Below are positions 8,976-17,431 of a DNA stretch of 64,000 nucleotides, piece by piece. The position numbers and the translations under genes are program-made. The DNA comes from Bordetella bronchialis (GTDB taxonomy: Bacteria > Pseudomonadota > Gammaproteobacteria > Burkholderiales > Burkholderiaceae_B). Each line of letters begins with the position of its first letter. Within the stretch, counting starts at the first letter, position 1. Location of the stretch: the NCBI RefSeq assembly GCF_001676705.1, contig NZ_CP016170.1, positions 3,596,001 to 3,660,000 on the forward strand, read 5' to 3'. The notes under the pieces are model-generated. The model was not told the DNA's origin. It was given only the letters and a program-made list of their open reading frames with translations, and did no database searches.

Positions 8976-9881
8976 ATGGATAAGCTGCATGCCATGGAGA
9001 CCTTCATTCGCGTGGTCGAGGCCGGCAGCTTCAAGAAGGCGGCCGACACCATGCATGTGCTTCCATCCACCGTGACCCGCACCATCAAGGAGCTGGAGTC
9101 GCACCTGGGAACGCGGCTGTTGAACAGGACGACACGCGCTTTGAGCCTTACCGATGCCGGGCTGCGCTACTACGACAGTTGCAAGGCAATCCTGTCCGAT
9201 ATGCAAGCGGCGGAAAGCATGGTGGTGCAATCGACCGGGGCGCTGCGCGGGGCCATCCGGGTCGGCACCACACCATCCCTGGCCAAGAACTTCCTTATCC
9301 CGGCGCTCCCGGAATTCCGCGAACGCTACCCCGGAATAGCCGTGCATTTCCAGCTGGAGGATGCCACCGTGGACATCGTCCAGCGCGGACTGGATTGCGT
9401 CATCCGAGCAGGCGAACCTCCGGTGTCGCGGCTCGTTGCGCGGCCCATAGGCCGGTTCCACTGGTACGTGTGTGCGTCACCGCAGTATCTGGAAAAGCAT
9501 GGCAGGCCCACCACCCTGGCGGCGCTCAAGCGGCACGTCGCCGTAGGCTACGTTCATAGTCAATCGGGCCGTTCACACCGGTGGCTCTTCCAGCAAGGCG
9601 GGAACGTGGTCACCTTGCCCATGCCGGAGCAGGTCAGCGTCGATGACACGGATACCTATGTGTCTGCCGGCGTAGCGGGCCTGGGGCTGATCCGCGTCGC
9701 AAGCTATATGGCCCGTCCGCATATCGAGGCTGGCCGCCTGGTCAGGGTGTTGGCGGATATCGAATCGCCGCCGGAACCGGTATCCATCCTCTATCCGCAG
9801 AGCCGCCACCTGGCGCCGGCCATCCGCGCTTTCATCGACTGGTGCACCGAGGTCATCGGGAAGGCCGCGTCCGACTGGTGA
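8976..9881 (+). CDS. LysR family transcriptional regulator
   Basis: A 301-residue LysR regulator starting at the ATG MDKLHAMETFIRVVEAGSF. The HTH is seen in KKAADTMHVLPSTVTRTIKE and is followed by LLNRTTRALSLTDAG, then the substrate-binding domain. It is divergent from the aromatic-alcohol-reductase-like gene and probably controls it. It is the third regulator/reductase divergent pair within 9 kb. Downstream it converges on the large helicase gene with 57 bp between stop codons. Confidence 0.94.
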   Translation: MDKLHAMETFIRVVEAGSFKKAADTMHVLPSTVTRTIKELESHLGTRLLNRTTRALSLTDAGLRYYDSCKAILSDMQAAESMVVQSTGALRGAIRVGTTPSLAKNFLIPALPEFRERYPGIAVHFQLEDATVDIVQRGLDCVIRAGEPPVSRLVARPIGRFHWYVCASPQYLEKHGRPTTLAALKRHVAVGYVHSQSGRSHRWLFQQGGNVVTLPMPEQVSVDDTDTYVSAGVAGLGLIRVASYMARPHIEAGRLVRVLADIESPPEPVSILYPQSRHLAPAIRAFIDWCTEVIGKAASDW

Positions 9882-9938
9882 ATACGCGGACCTGAGCCCG
9901 CGGATGCGCGGGCTCAGGCCATGGCGACGCGGTGCTGC

Positions 9939-12900
9939 TCAGCCGGCGTCCACTGCGCGAACCGCCATTCTTTCCAGGAACTCGTCTCCCGAGATTTCCG
10001 GAAGCGTGCGCCTGGCCTCTTGGAAATAGCGCTTTTCGCCCCAGAGAAGCGCGTCGCCGATCATGAAGAACCGGTGTTTCGCGCGTGTAAGCGCCACGTT
10101 AAGGATGTTCGGCTTGCCGGCAGCCCACGAGACGGCACCCTCGCCCTCGATATCGCAACCCAGCACCATCCAGACGATGCGCTCTTCCTTGCCCTGAAAC
10201 GTATGGACGGTACCGATGTTCTCGTTGCACCACTTGCCAAGATCGCTCTTCGACAAAGTACCGATGCCCTGTCCTTTCCACGCGCCGATATCGGAAAGGC
10301 GCTCCAGCAAAGCCTGCTTGATGCGCTTGAAAGGGGAAATGATATATAGAGGCGGCAGCTTGCCCTTGCTTTGGTAAAGACGCATGACAGCCTGGGCCAC
10401 GAGTTCGACCTGGGCTGGCACGACATGCCGGCCCAGGGTCGCGCCAGGCTCATGCACCCAGGCACTGGCGCCCAGGTCATAACCATTCGCCGGGGGAACG
10501 GTGCTATCCAGGCCGAAGATCATCTTGTTTTCGTAGGCAATGGCATTGGCAATCTGGAACATCGGGTCCGCGCACCGGCGGTGCACCCGCAAAGGGCTAC
10601 CCAACCACTCGGGCTCGTCTTCCCTTCCCGCGACCCACGCACCACAAGCATTGCCGGCATCCGCGAGATTCTGGACGGACACTTTATGCGGCATGACGCG
10701 CATATCCTCCGGCAAGGCCGAAGACTGGGCCAGCGCTTCGATCAGCTTCACCGGTACGGTGAAGACCGGCTCTATCTGCAGCGGATCGCCGACGACGACG
10801 GCGCGCCGCGCACGCCACAATGCGCCGACCGCCGCCTGGGGAACCGCTTGGCCGGCTTCATCTATGAATAGCCAACCGAGTGAGCCGGCGCCCAGCTCCT
10901 TGAACTGCGAGGCGATGGACGCAAAGGTGCTGGATACGACAGGGACGATCATGAACAGGCTTTGCCAGAGCGCCAAGGCGTGCTCAGGCGTGGTCAGGGG
11001 CATCCCCTGCAAGAGATCACGCATCGCATAGAGATTCGGCTGAAAACCGCCGCCCTTGGCGGTGACTTCGGCCAGCCAGGCCTCATGCAAGGTCAGCGCG
11101 GCGGCGAACAACCGCGATCGCAGCGCGTTCAATCCGGCGTCGTACCAGATACCCTGTTTCTGCCACGGCGGCGCTTCGATGTCGCCTGCCTTCTCCGGCA
11201 TCGCCGCGTCCGGGAAAACTCCTTGCAGCTCGAGATGTTCGGCCGATTTGGCGCGCCATTCCGCGGCACGTGCGTCAAGCGCTTGCCGGGCGAGCTCCAC
11301 GGTCGCGCTCGCCTGAGCCACCTCCGGTTCCGCCGCAGCCTTGCGCGAGTCGAGGACGAGTTTCTCCTGCAGGCAGGTTCGCTGGGCCGCCCGGTTCTCA
11401 TGCAGCGCATCGAGATACGCTTGGTATTTCTGGCGGAAAGGGTTACTCCAGAAAGGCGTCGAGGGGATTTTGCCGAACAGCGCGGTCCACTTCGACGGCA
11501 CCGGTATAAGCCGTTCGATGTCCTTCAGCGTAGCGAGCCTTTCGTGGCAAATGCCCACGGCCCTGTCGACCTCCGCCAACCGCGCCCGTGCTTGTTCGAG
11601 AACAGCCTGCGCATTCGCCAGTCGCTGCGCCTGTTCGAGTACGTACGTGCTCTCGGTCTGTCCGGCCAACTCGGCCGCAAGGACAGACAGTCGCGCCAAC
11701 TTGCCCTGTCTCTCGCGGACTTCTTCGTCCAGTCCGATGAAAACCGCCTTTGCCGCCGCAAAGCCCAAGCCTCGATAGCTATCGCGCCATTCCCAAAAGG
11801 AGTGATGGCGCAAAGGGTCATACCCTTTAGGCCTGGGGGCGTCCTTCGGCTGGTCCTTCTTGATGACGGGAAAGAAGAACCGCTGCACGAACTTGCGGCG
11901 GTTGCCGCGTTTGCCCAAGGCACATGAGATCAGGCCCCATGGCGTATCGTCCGGTCCCAGCTCGGTGAAGTCCCCGCGGCCGGTCTGCGCCGCCATCCGG
12001 GTCGCCACGGTCTGAAGATATGTGTGCCGGGGTTTCCCATCCTTCTCACGCCACGCGGTCTGCGCCGGTGCATCCCAGTCCATGGAACCCAGCGATTTCG
12101 CCTTGGGAATATCCTCGGAAATATTGTTGACGGCGGCATTGTTCGACGATGCGACTACCATCTCGAAGCCTGTCAGCTCGGGCTTCAGCACAGCGATGGA
12201 CCAGGAAGCGGAACTGCCTTCGAACTCCACGCGAGGTTTCCGGCCGGTTTGGAATGCCTCTCCGGCCGAGCCGAAACTGGCCAGAATACGTGCACGCCTG
12301 GTGATGTTTTCCGCGAAGATATCGCGAAGCAGTGTCGTTTTCCCGGTTCCCGGCGGGCCGTTGACCGAAAACAATCCTCCATCGGACAGGCAGGAAAAAA
12401 TGCGGTTGATGGCAAACTGCTGCATCAGGCTCATCGCGTGGCGCGGCTCGTCCAGCCAACGCGCCGGCGGCGTGTTGCCAGGATCCAAGTCGGCGACGAT
12501 ACGCCGATGACCCGCCGGCGAATACAGATCGATGCGTTGTTCCGGCGGCAGCGGCGTCAAATAGGCGTCCAGCGCTCCGGTTGTCCGGCCTTGCCGCAGT
12601 GAATCGATCGTTCGTTCAATATCTTTTATATAGAAGCTATTGAGAATGTCGATTCCGATTTCATCCGGGCTGCTATCTTCGTCCTCGTCTTCGTCCGCCC
12701 CCGGGGATGCCTCCTCCGGCGCGGCCTTGCTATCGGCTGCGGTTCTCTTGCCGACGACGGCGCGGACGACGGCCACTGCAGCATCGGTATCGCCGGGCTC
12801 GAACCCTGCCCAGTCGCGGAAGACATCCAGCAATTTCTCGATGTCGGCCCGGGTCAGCGGCAGGACCTCTTGCGAGGACTCCGACGCCGCATCGGCACTT

Positions 12901-13436
12901 TGTCGTCGCGCCTGGAAGTTCCGCAAATCGTCCTGAAGCCGCTTGAGGCTCGCCTGGAACGCATCGAAACTCAGGCCGCCCAGGCCTTGCCGCGAGATCG
13001 CGCCCAAGGCCCACGGTACCGTCGACACCGAAACCTGGTCGAGCTGCGGTTCGCCCGCCGCGTTCAGCCATACCTTGGCGAAACAGGTTTCCCCTTCGAG
13101 CTCTCCCCGCTCTTCCTGATCTATCCGGATCGCTTCGGCGTCGAGGCTTCCGATAAGGCGTTCGGTAACCGTGGCAAGAACGCTTTTATCGAAAACCCCC
13201 AGATATAGCTCGAAGCCACGCACCGCCTTTTCTTCCGGCACCCTGGCGACTTGCCATAAGTCGCCGGAGGACGCCGGAGCAATCGCCTGGAGTTCAGCCG
13301 CGGTGATGTACTTCACGCTCCATTCCGCGCCCTTCGCTTGAAGCACCTGCCCGCGCAAATCGAACGGAATGAAGAATTCAACCTTGTGCCAGAACGCCAG
13401 GACCGGGATATGCCGGTTATCGGACGAAGCATTCAA
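9939..13436 (-). CDS. Large Upf1-like superfamily 1 helicase / AAA ATPase
   Basis: An about 1,165-residue protein with an SF1 (Upf1/DNA2/NAM7-like) helicase core. Walker A is VNGPPGTGKTTLLRD (about residue 360), Walker B is WLFIDEAGQAVPQAA (about 860), and the late motifs are GTVHTFQGKEERIVW and LNVALTRAKHRFFMIGD near the C-terminus. About 500 residues separate motifs I and II and contain a long Ala/Glu/Arg-rich coiled coil. The N-terminal 350 residues match nothing I recognise. The start is uncertain: a TTG at 13436 has GGGAGG nine bases upstream, while a GTG at 13472 has weak support. It stands alone, with no partner gene in the same transcription unit except possibly the GNAT gene upstream. 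Possible roles are RNA/DNA helicase or antiviral defence; no function is assigned. Confidence 0.88.
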   Translation of the reverse strand: MNASSDNRHIPVLAFWHKVEFFIPFDLRGQVLQAKGAEWSVKYITAAELQAIAPASSGDLWQVARVPEEKAVRGFELYLGVFDKSVLATVTERLIGSLDAEAIRIDQEERGELEGETCFAKVWLNAAGEPQLDQVSVSTVPWALGAISRQGLGGLSFDAFQASLKRLQDDLRNFQARRQSADAASESSQEVLPLTRADIEKLLDVFRDWAGFEPGDTDAAVAVVRAVVGKRTAADSKAAPEEASPGADEDEDEDSSPDEIGIDILNSFYIKDIERTIDSLRQGRTTGALDAYLTPLPPEQRIDLYSPAGHRRIVADLDPGNTPPARWLDEPRHAMSLMQQFAINRIFSCLSDGGLFSVNGPPGTGKTTLLRDIFAENITRRARILASFGSAGEAFQTGRKPRVEFEGSSASWSIAVLKPELTGFEMVVASSNNAAVNNISEDIPKAKSLGSMDWDAPAQTAWREKDGKPRHTYLQTVATRMAAQTGRGDFTELGPDDTPWGLISCALGKRGNRRKFVQRFFFPVIKKDQPKDAPRPKGYDPLRHHSFWEWRDSYRGLGFAAAKAVFIGLDEEVRERQGKLARLSVLAAELAGQTESTYVLEQAQRLANAQAVLEQARARLAEVDRAVGICHERLATLKDIERLIPVPSKWTALFGKIPSTPFWSNPFRQKYQAYLDALHENRAAQRTCLQEKLVLDSRKAAAEPEVAQASATVELARQALDARAAEWRAKSAEHLELQGVFPDAAMPEKAGDIEAPPWQKQGIWYDAGLNALRSRLFAAALTLHEAWLAEVTAKGGGFQPNLYAMRDLLQGMPLTTPEHALALWQSLFMIVPVVSSTFASIASQFKELGAGSLGWLFIDEAGQAVPQAAVGALWRARRAVVVGDPLQIEPVFTVPVKLIEALAQSSALPEDMRVMPHKVSVQNLADAGNACGAWVAGREDEPEWLGSPLRVHRRCADPMFQIANAIAYENKMIFGLDSTVPPANGYDLGASAWVHEPGATLGRHVVPAQVELVAQAVMRLYQSKGKLPPLYIISPFKRIKQALLERLSDIGAWKGQGIGTLSKSDLGKWCNENIGTVHTFQGKEERIVWMVLGCDIEGEGAVSWAAGKPNILNVALTRAKHRFFMIGDALLWGEKRYFQEARRTLPEISGDEFLERMAVRAVDAG

Positions 13437-13442
13437 TCTGGA

Positions 13443-13468
13443 TATCCTCCCACTTGGCGGGGAGGATA
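13443..13468 (-). promoter_or_regulatory. Hairpin covering the likely ribosome-binding site of the helicase gene
   Basis: A 9-bp perfect inverted repeat, TATCCTCCC and GGGAGGATA with an 8-base loop, lies just before the TTG at 13436. In the transcript the GGGAGG that would serve that TTG forms the 3' arm, so the stem would hide it. The hairpin is seen directly; a translational role is inference. If translation starts at the GTG at 13472 the repeat would instead lie in coding sequence. Confidence 0.5.
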
Positions 13469-13614
13469 CCACCGTGAATACCGCCTATTCCCTACTGCCC
13501 CGCGACCGCCATGGCACGATCCCGCTTGAATCCCGGGTCGCTGAATGTGCCTGTCAGCTTGCCGTAATCCGTGGTCGCTACACGCTGTAGACGACCTTCA
13601 ATAGACCGACGGGG

Positions 13615-14166
13615 TCAACCCGAGGACGTCGCCGACGATAGGGGCGACCGCAGGACTTTTCGCAATGTGATCAGAGTCAGGTCGTCCCGCAGCGGCACGC
13701 CGACGCTTGGATCATCGTAAGGAAAGCGCTCGATCTCTCCGGTTCTTTCATAGCCTCGCCGTTCGTACCAGGCGATCAGGCTGTCTCGAACGTCGATGAC
13801 CGAGATCTTTACGGAAGCCGCGCCCCGTTCGCCGACGAAGGCTTCGGCGCCGGCCATGATGGACTTGCCTATGCCGTCAGCCTGGAACGCCGGACTGACC
13901 GCCAACATCGACAGATACCACTCCTCGTCATCCATGGGGCGAACCGCGACACATCCCTGGATCCGATGCGAGTCCGGGTCTCTTGTGACCAGGATTGTCG
14001 TCCGCCCTTCTTGGATCATCTTGGCCAGCGCGGAACGGTCAATGCGAGGTCCCTCTATCAGTCCCGCTTCGGTCGTCCAACCGCCGGACGCGGCGCTGCG
14101 ATAGGCATCGTTGACAAGCTCGACCAAGCTGTCGACCTCATTGGCAGTGGAAATCGTCAGTCGCAT
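13615..14166 (-). CDS. GNAT family N-acetyltransferase
   Basis: A 183-residue Gcn5-related acetyltransferase. The ATG at 14166 has a strong AAGGAAGG upstream and gives MRLTISTANEVDSLVELVND at the N-terminus. The acetyl-CoA region is visible in YLSMLAVSPAFQADGIGKSI (motif A, Q/R-x-x-G-x-G/A type), followed by SVIDVRDSLIAWYERRGYER (motif B). It lies upstream of the helicase on the same strand with a 178-bp gap. A small hairpin at 13574-13595 lies in that gap. The acceptor substrate is unknown. Confidence 0.9.
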   Translation of the reverse strand: MRLTISTANEVDSLVELVNDAYRSAASGGWTTEAGLIEGPRIDRSALAKMIQEGRTTILVTRDPDSHRIQGCVAVRPMDDEEWYLSMLAVSPAFQADGIGKSIMAGAEAFVGERGAASVKISVIDVRDSLIAWYERRGYERTGEIERFPYDDPSVGVPLRDDLTLITLRKVLRSPLSSATSSG

Positions 14167-14330
14167 GCAAGCCTTCCTTAGGAGCCGTCCATCGATACGA
14201 TTATGCCAGCCCACGACATCGCTGGAACGAAGCGCAACGGGTCTGCGCGCAAAGTCGAAGACGGGCCAGCAGCACGTCGTCACAGGTGGGCTGGCAAGGC
14301 TCTTCGCAGCATGACCCGGCTCGGCAAGGA

Positions 14331-14927
14331 TCAGTCGAACTTGACCACGTCCTTGAAGATCAGGTGGCCCCAGTTTCTGCCGCGCGCATGCACCAGCAGT
14401 CCGCCCTCGCAAAGCCTGCCGAGTTGGATGGGCGCGAAACCCAGCTTTTCCGCAAGCGCGGCAATCTCCGACGCGGCGCCGTCATCGTCGCTCGCCAGGA
14501 AAACGACCCTCCTTCCCCCGTGTACGTCCGGGTCCTGGTCCAGGGCCGCGGCGACCAGATGGTTGAAGCCCTTGACCAGCCGGGCTCCGGTGAACGCCTT
14601 CGCGACGAAAGCAGAGGACGGCAGACCGCCCAATTCGTCGAGCGACGCCTGCGTGTTCATCGCGTCGATGACAGTCTTTCCCTTCCAGTCGGGCAGTGCT
14701 TTCGCGACCTCCGCATGCGACTCGAAGCGGACTGCCAAGAAGATGATGTCCGCCTTGACGGCTTCCGCCAGGGTCTTGGGAATGATCGTGGGTCCGATCG
14801 CGGCCGCGTCGGCCGCGAAGCTAGGTGGCTCGCGCGTGGTTGCAACGGCCACTTCGATGCCGTGGCGGGCAAAGGCCTTGGCCAATGCGCGGCCGATCTT
14901 GCCGAAGCCAATGATTGCGTAACTCAT
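14331..14927 (-). CDS. NADP oxidoreductase, F420-dependent-reductase-like fold
   Basis: A 198-residue Rossmann protein of the NADPH-dependent F420 reductase-like family (NADP_oxidored, F420-dependent type). The nucleotide motif is MSYAIIGFGKIGRALAKAF at the very start, followed by VAVATTREPPS, ADIIFLAVRFE and WKGKTVIDAMNT, the typical order. Homologues in bacteria without coenzyme F420 are common, so the cofactor is probably NADPH alone. It follows an SDR remnant by 26 bp on the same strand and probably belongs to the TetR-controlled operon beginning at 15815. Confidence 0.9.
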   Translation of the reverse strand: MSYAIIGFGKIGRALAKAFARHGIEVAVATTREPPSFAADAAAIGPTIIPKTLAEAVKADIIFLAVRFESHAEVAKALPDWKGKTVIDAMNTQASLDELGGLPSSAFVAKAFTGARLVKGFNHLVAAALDQDPDVHGGRRVVFLASDDDGAASEIAALAEKLGFAPIQLGRLCEGGLLVHARGRNWGHLIFKDVVKFD

Positions 14928-14953
14928 GTGTTTGTCCTCGTTGTCCGGCGTGG

Positions 14954-15067
14954 TCAGAGCTTGTAACCGCCGCTCGCTTCCATCGCCAGACGTTCCGCGG
15001 TGGCGCTGCCAATGCCGCGTGACGCCCTGGTAAGGAGAGCCGTGTTGCCCTTTAGTGATCGCGCCAT
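14954..15067 (-). pseudogene. SDR remnant with large internal deletion
   Basis: A 37-codon frame starts at the ATG at 15067 and reads the SDR nucleotide-binding segment (LKGNTALLTRASRGIGSATA, then ERLA). It then jumps directly to a short GGYKL-type ending like the SDR C-terminus and stops. About 200 residues of a normal SDR are missing without a frameshift. In addition the usual TG of TGxxxGIG reads TR. It lies 13 bp after the intact SDR and 26 bp before the F420-reductase-like gene, so it is a deletion scar of a former gene in this operon. Confidence 0.7.
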
Positions 15068-15080
15068 TTGATATTGCTTT

Positions 15081-15815
15081 TCAGAGCTGTGCCAAGCCAC
15101 CGTCAACGGCGACCTCGCTGGCGGTCATGAAGCTGCTATCCGGCGACGCCAGAAAGGCAGCCACCGCGCCGATCTCCGCCGGATCGGCCATGCGCTGGAG
15201 CGGCGTCATCGCGCCGTAGGCCTTCTGGCCCGCTTCGCCCAGCGCCTCCTTGGCCAGTTCGGTCGCCGTTGCGCCGGGCGACAGCACATTGACCCGGATG
15301 CCGGTGCCCTTCAGGTCCTCCGCCCAGGTCCGGGCAAGGTTGCGCACCGCCGCCTTGCTCGCGCTGTAGGCCGTGAATCCCGGGGCTCCCGTGGTGCCGG
15401 CGCTAGATCCGGTCAGGATGATCGAACCGCCTGGGCCCATCAATGGCAGCGCTTTCTGCACCGTAAAGATCGTGCCCTTCACGTTGGTATCGAAGGTGTC
15501 GTCGATGTGCGCGGCGGTGATCTGGGCGAGCGGAAGCGGACTTCCCGTCCCGGCGTTGGCGAATACGATATCCAGGCTTCCGCGCTCGGCCTCCACCGCC
15601 GCGTACAGCCGATCGAGATCGGCCGGCTCGGAGACCGAGCCCTTCACCGCCCGGGCATGGGGCCCGAGGGCGGCCACGGCGGCATCGAGGGCGCCCTGCC
15701 GGCGGCCGAAGATAAAGACAAAAGCGCCCTCCTCGATGAAGCGCTGTGCCGCAGCCAGGCCGATGCCCGTAGCGCCGCCGGTGATGACGGCGGTCTTTCC
15801 ATTCAGTCTGTTCAT
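15081..15815 (-). CDS. Classical SDR family oxidoreductase
   Basis: A 244-residue classical short-chain dehydrogenase. The start at 15815 gives MNRLNGKTAVITGGATGIGL with the TGxxxGIG cofactor motif. The NAG motif is FANAGTG. The catalytic Ser is in ILTGSSAGTTG and the YxxxK motif is in FTAYSASKAAVRNLA. The C-terminus shows FMTASEVAVDGGLAQL. It is divergent from the TetR gene at 15939, and two palindromic operators lie between them. It heads an operon with the SDR remnant and the F420-reductase-like gene. The substrate is unknown. Confidence 0.95.
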   Translation of the reverse strand: MNRLNGKTAVITGGATGIGLAAAQRFIEEGAFVFIFGRRQGALDAAVAALGPHARAVKGSVSEPADLDRLYAAVEAERGSLDIVFANAGTGSPLPLAQITAAHIDDTFDTNVKGTIFTVQKALPLMGPGGSIILTGSSAGTTGAPGFTAYSASKAAVRNLARTWAEDLKGTGIRVNVLSPGATATELAKEALGEAGQKAYGAMTPLQRMADPAEIGAVAAFLASPDSSFMTASEVAVDGGLAQL

Positions 15816-15879
15816 GTCATGTGCTCTTTCGGTGGCGTTGCCCGCCAGCTGGAGAAATGCCGCATGGCGCGGTAATATG

Positions 15880-15894
15880 TGGATCACCGATCCA
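15880..15894. promoter_or_regulatory. TetR operator copy 1 (imperfect to copy 2)
   Basis: TGGATC-ACC-GATCCA, a 15-bp dyad in the 123-bp spacer between the divergent SDR and TetR genes. Its arms are the same TGGATC/GATCCA as in the second dyad, with centres 28 bp apart. Repeated identical dyads next to a divergent tetR-type gene are the normal operator layout. Confidence 0.7.
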
Positions 15895-15906
15895 GATAAG
15901 GACTAT

Positions 15907-15923
15907 ATGGATCACTGATCCAT
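15907..15923. promoter_or_regulatory. TetR operator copy 2, perfect 17-bp palindrome
   Basis: ATGGATCA-C-TGATCCAT is a perfect palindrome ending 15 bp before the TetR ATG at 15939. Together with the 15880-15894 dyad it should allow the regulator to repress both itself and the leftward SDR operon. The symmetry is seen directly; binding is inferred. Confidence 0.75.
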
Positions 15924-15938
15924 TTGTCAAGACAAGCC

Positions 15939-16526
15939 ATGCGAGCTGACGCCCAAAAAAATCGCAGCCAAATCCTTACCGTCGCGCGTGACGTCGTCGC
16001 CGAGCATGGCGCAGAGGCGTCGATGCGCGATATCGCTCGCCGCGCCGGTGTAGGCCTGGCCACGCTGCTACGCCACTTCCCGACGCGAGAAGCCCTGTTC
16101 GAGGCCTTGCTGTGCACCCAGCTGGATGCACTGACGCAGAAGGCGGACGAACTCGAGACCTCGGCTTCGGCGGACGAAGCACTTCTCGCCTGGTTTCGTG
16201 ATTTGGTGGTATTCACGCAAAGCTATAGGGGCGTTGTGGCCATGATGGCGGCCGCCCATACCAACCCGGACTCCGCGCTTTACGCTTCATGCGCCGCGGT
16301 GCACTCGGCAGGCGCGCGGCTGCTGCTGCGTGCCCAGGAAAAAGGAATGGCACGCGCCGACATGAACGGGGACGACCTGTTCGCCCTGATAACGGCGCTG
16401 GGCTGGGCGGTTGACCAACCCTCATTCGCGTCGCGGGCCGACCATCTCGTTCACCTCATTACGAGCGCCATCCTGACCGGTCGGTCCATGAGCGGGACCA
16501 AGGGCCGTTCTTCGGCCCAAAGGTAG
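15939..16526 (+). CDS. TetR/AcrR family transcriptional regulator
   Basis: A 195-residue TetR-type repressor. The ATG at 15939 is chosen over a TTG at 15924 because it leaves operator 2 outside the coding sequence. The N-terminal HTH is clear: ILTVARDVVAEHGAEASMRD, then IARRAGVGLATLLRHFPTRE. The C-terminal ligand domain is of the SbtR-like type with variable sequence. It is divergent from the SDR operon and flanked by two palindromic operators, so autoregulation and control of that operon are likely. The effector is unknown. Confidence 0.94.
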   Translation: MRADAQKNRSQILTVARDVVAEHGAEASMRDIARRAGVGLATLLRHFPTREALFEALLCTQLDALTQKADELETSASADEALLAWFRDLVVFTQSYRGVVAMMAAAHTNPDSALYASCAAVHSAGARLLLRAQEKGMARADMNGDDLFALITALGWAVDQPSFASRADHLVHLITSAILTGRSMSGTKGRSSAQR

Positions 16527-16645
16527 GAATTGGGGCCGGTTTTTCCCAGGAAGTGCCCTACCCCGCTTGCCGCGGACCCATGTGCCGCGCACCAGACACT
16601 TGGCGATCGCCAACGCGCCGAGTCGGAGCAGGCAAGCCTTATGCG

Positions 16646-17134
16646 TCAATCCATCCGAAGAGGAATCCTGGCCTTGGGCAACGAAGCCAGGAACAAGACC
16701 AGGCAAACGCAAAGAAGCACGATGTCTTTATAGAGAAACTCGCCGGTCAGGTTCCACGCTATGGGATCCGTGGAAAAGCTCCATTTCACGACGCCCGGCG
16801 TCGTGAAGAAGAAGGACCAGGTGATGGCGAAGGTGCCTACCCCCATCAGCGCGCCCAATGCTGACAGCCAGGGAGAGAACGCCCCCAAAGCCAGTAGCGC
16901 GGCCGTCGTCAGCTCTATAGAACCCAACAGATAGGCTTCGCCGCGGATACCGAAGATCTGCAGCCATGAAACGAAGGGGCTGTTCACAATGAACTGGGCA
17001 ATGCCTTGCGCAGACTGCGGGGTGAACTTCTGGATGCCAAACGATATGAATATCAGCACCATCACCCAACGCAGGATCGCAAGCGGCCAATACAGGCCCG
17101 CCCCCTTCTCCGCAACGTTGAACTCTTTCAGCAT
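16646..17134 (-). CDS. DUF417 (YkgB/RclC-like) inner-membrane protein
   Basis: A 162-residue membrane protein of the DUF417 family. The ATG at 17134 has GGAGG at good spacing and gives MLKEFNVAEKGAGLYWPLAI. Four hydrophobic segments are visible, around ILRWVMVLIFISFGIQKF, YLLGSIELTTAALLALGAF, LSALGALMGVGTFAITWSFF and DIVLLCVCLVLFLASL. The family member RclC (YkgB) of E. coli belongs to a reactive-chlorine resistance operon, but most homologues are uncharacterised. It converges with the TetR gene and is divergent from the SDR-MFS operon. Confidence 0.88.
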   Translation of the reverse strand: MLKEFNVAEKGAGLYWPLAILRWVMVLIFISFGIQKFTPQSAQGIAQFIVNSPFVSWLQIFGIRGEAYLLGSIELTTAALLALGAFSPWLSALGALMGVGTFAITWSFFFTTPGVVKWSFSTDPIAWNLTGEFLYKDIVLLCVCLVLFLASLPKARIPLRMD

Positions 17135-17362
17135 ATAAGGCCTCCGGGAAAGTGGGTCATACAACCCTTCTTCGTTCCGGATCGCGGCGCGGTTACGTGC
17201 GCAGATGCAACAGTTTTCGGCGTGACCGGCGCCGCCAGTGCTCGCCGGTAACGCGACTCTCCATGCTGACGGGCGTCGAGCGTACCGCCATTTCGGCCAT
17301 CCCAGCATTCATTGGGCAGATTGGGAGGAACAGAACCACTGCTAGAATGGCGTGTCGGAAAA

Positions 17363-17420
17363 GGCAGACTTGGTTTGGTAAGCCCAAGTCCTTTCGGAAA
17401 CGAAAGCTCTGTCTCCTGCC
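17363..17420 (+). promoter_or_regulatory. Leader RNA domain A: two stacked hairpins closed by a short stem
   Basis: GACTTGG (17367-17373) pairs with CCAAGTC (17384-17390), 7 bp. The very next base begins CTTTCG-GAAA-CGAAAG (17391-17406), a 6-bp stem with a GNRA-type GAAA tetraloop. GGCA (17363-17366) can pair with TGCC (17417-17420) and close both into a three-way junction. This is the layout of a folded RNA and is unlike an ordinary operator. No known riboswitch class is recognised. Confidence 0.55.
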
Positions 17421-17431
17421 ATCGCAAGAGA

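Noticed and set aside
14331..14927. Coenzyme F420-dependent metabolism
   Set aside because: The family name alone suggests F420; no F420 biosynthesis gene is in the window, and homologues in non-F420 bacteria are common.
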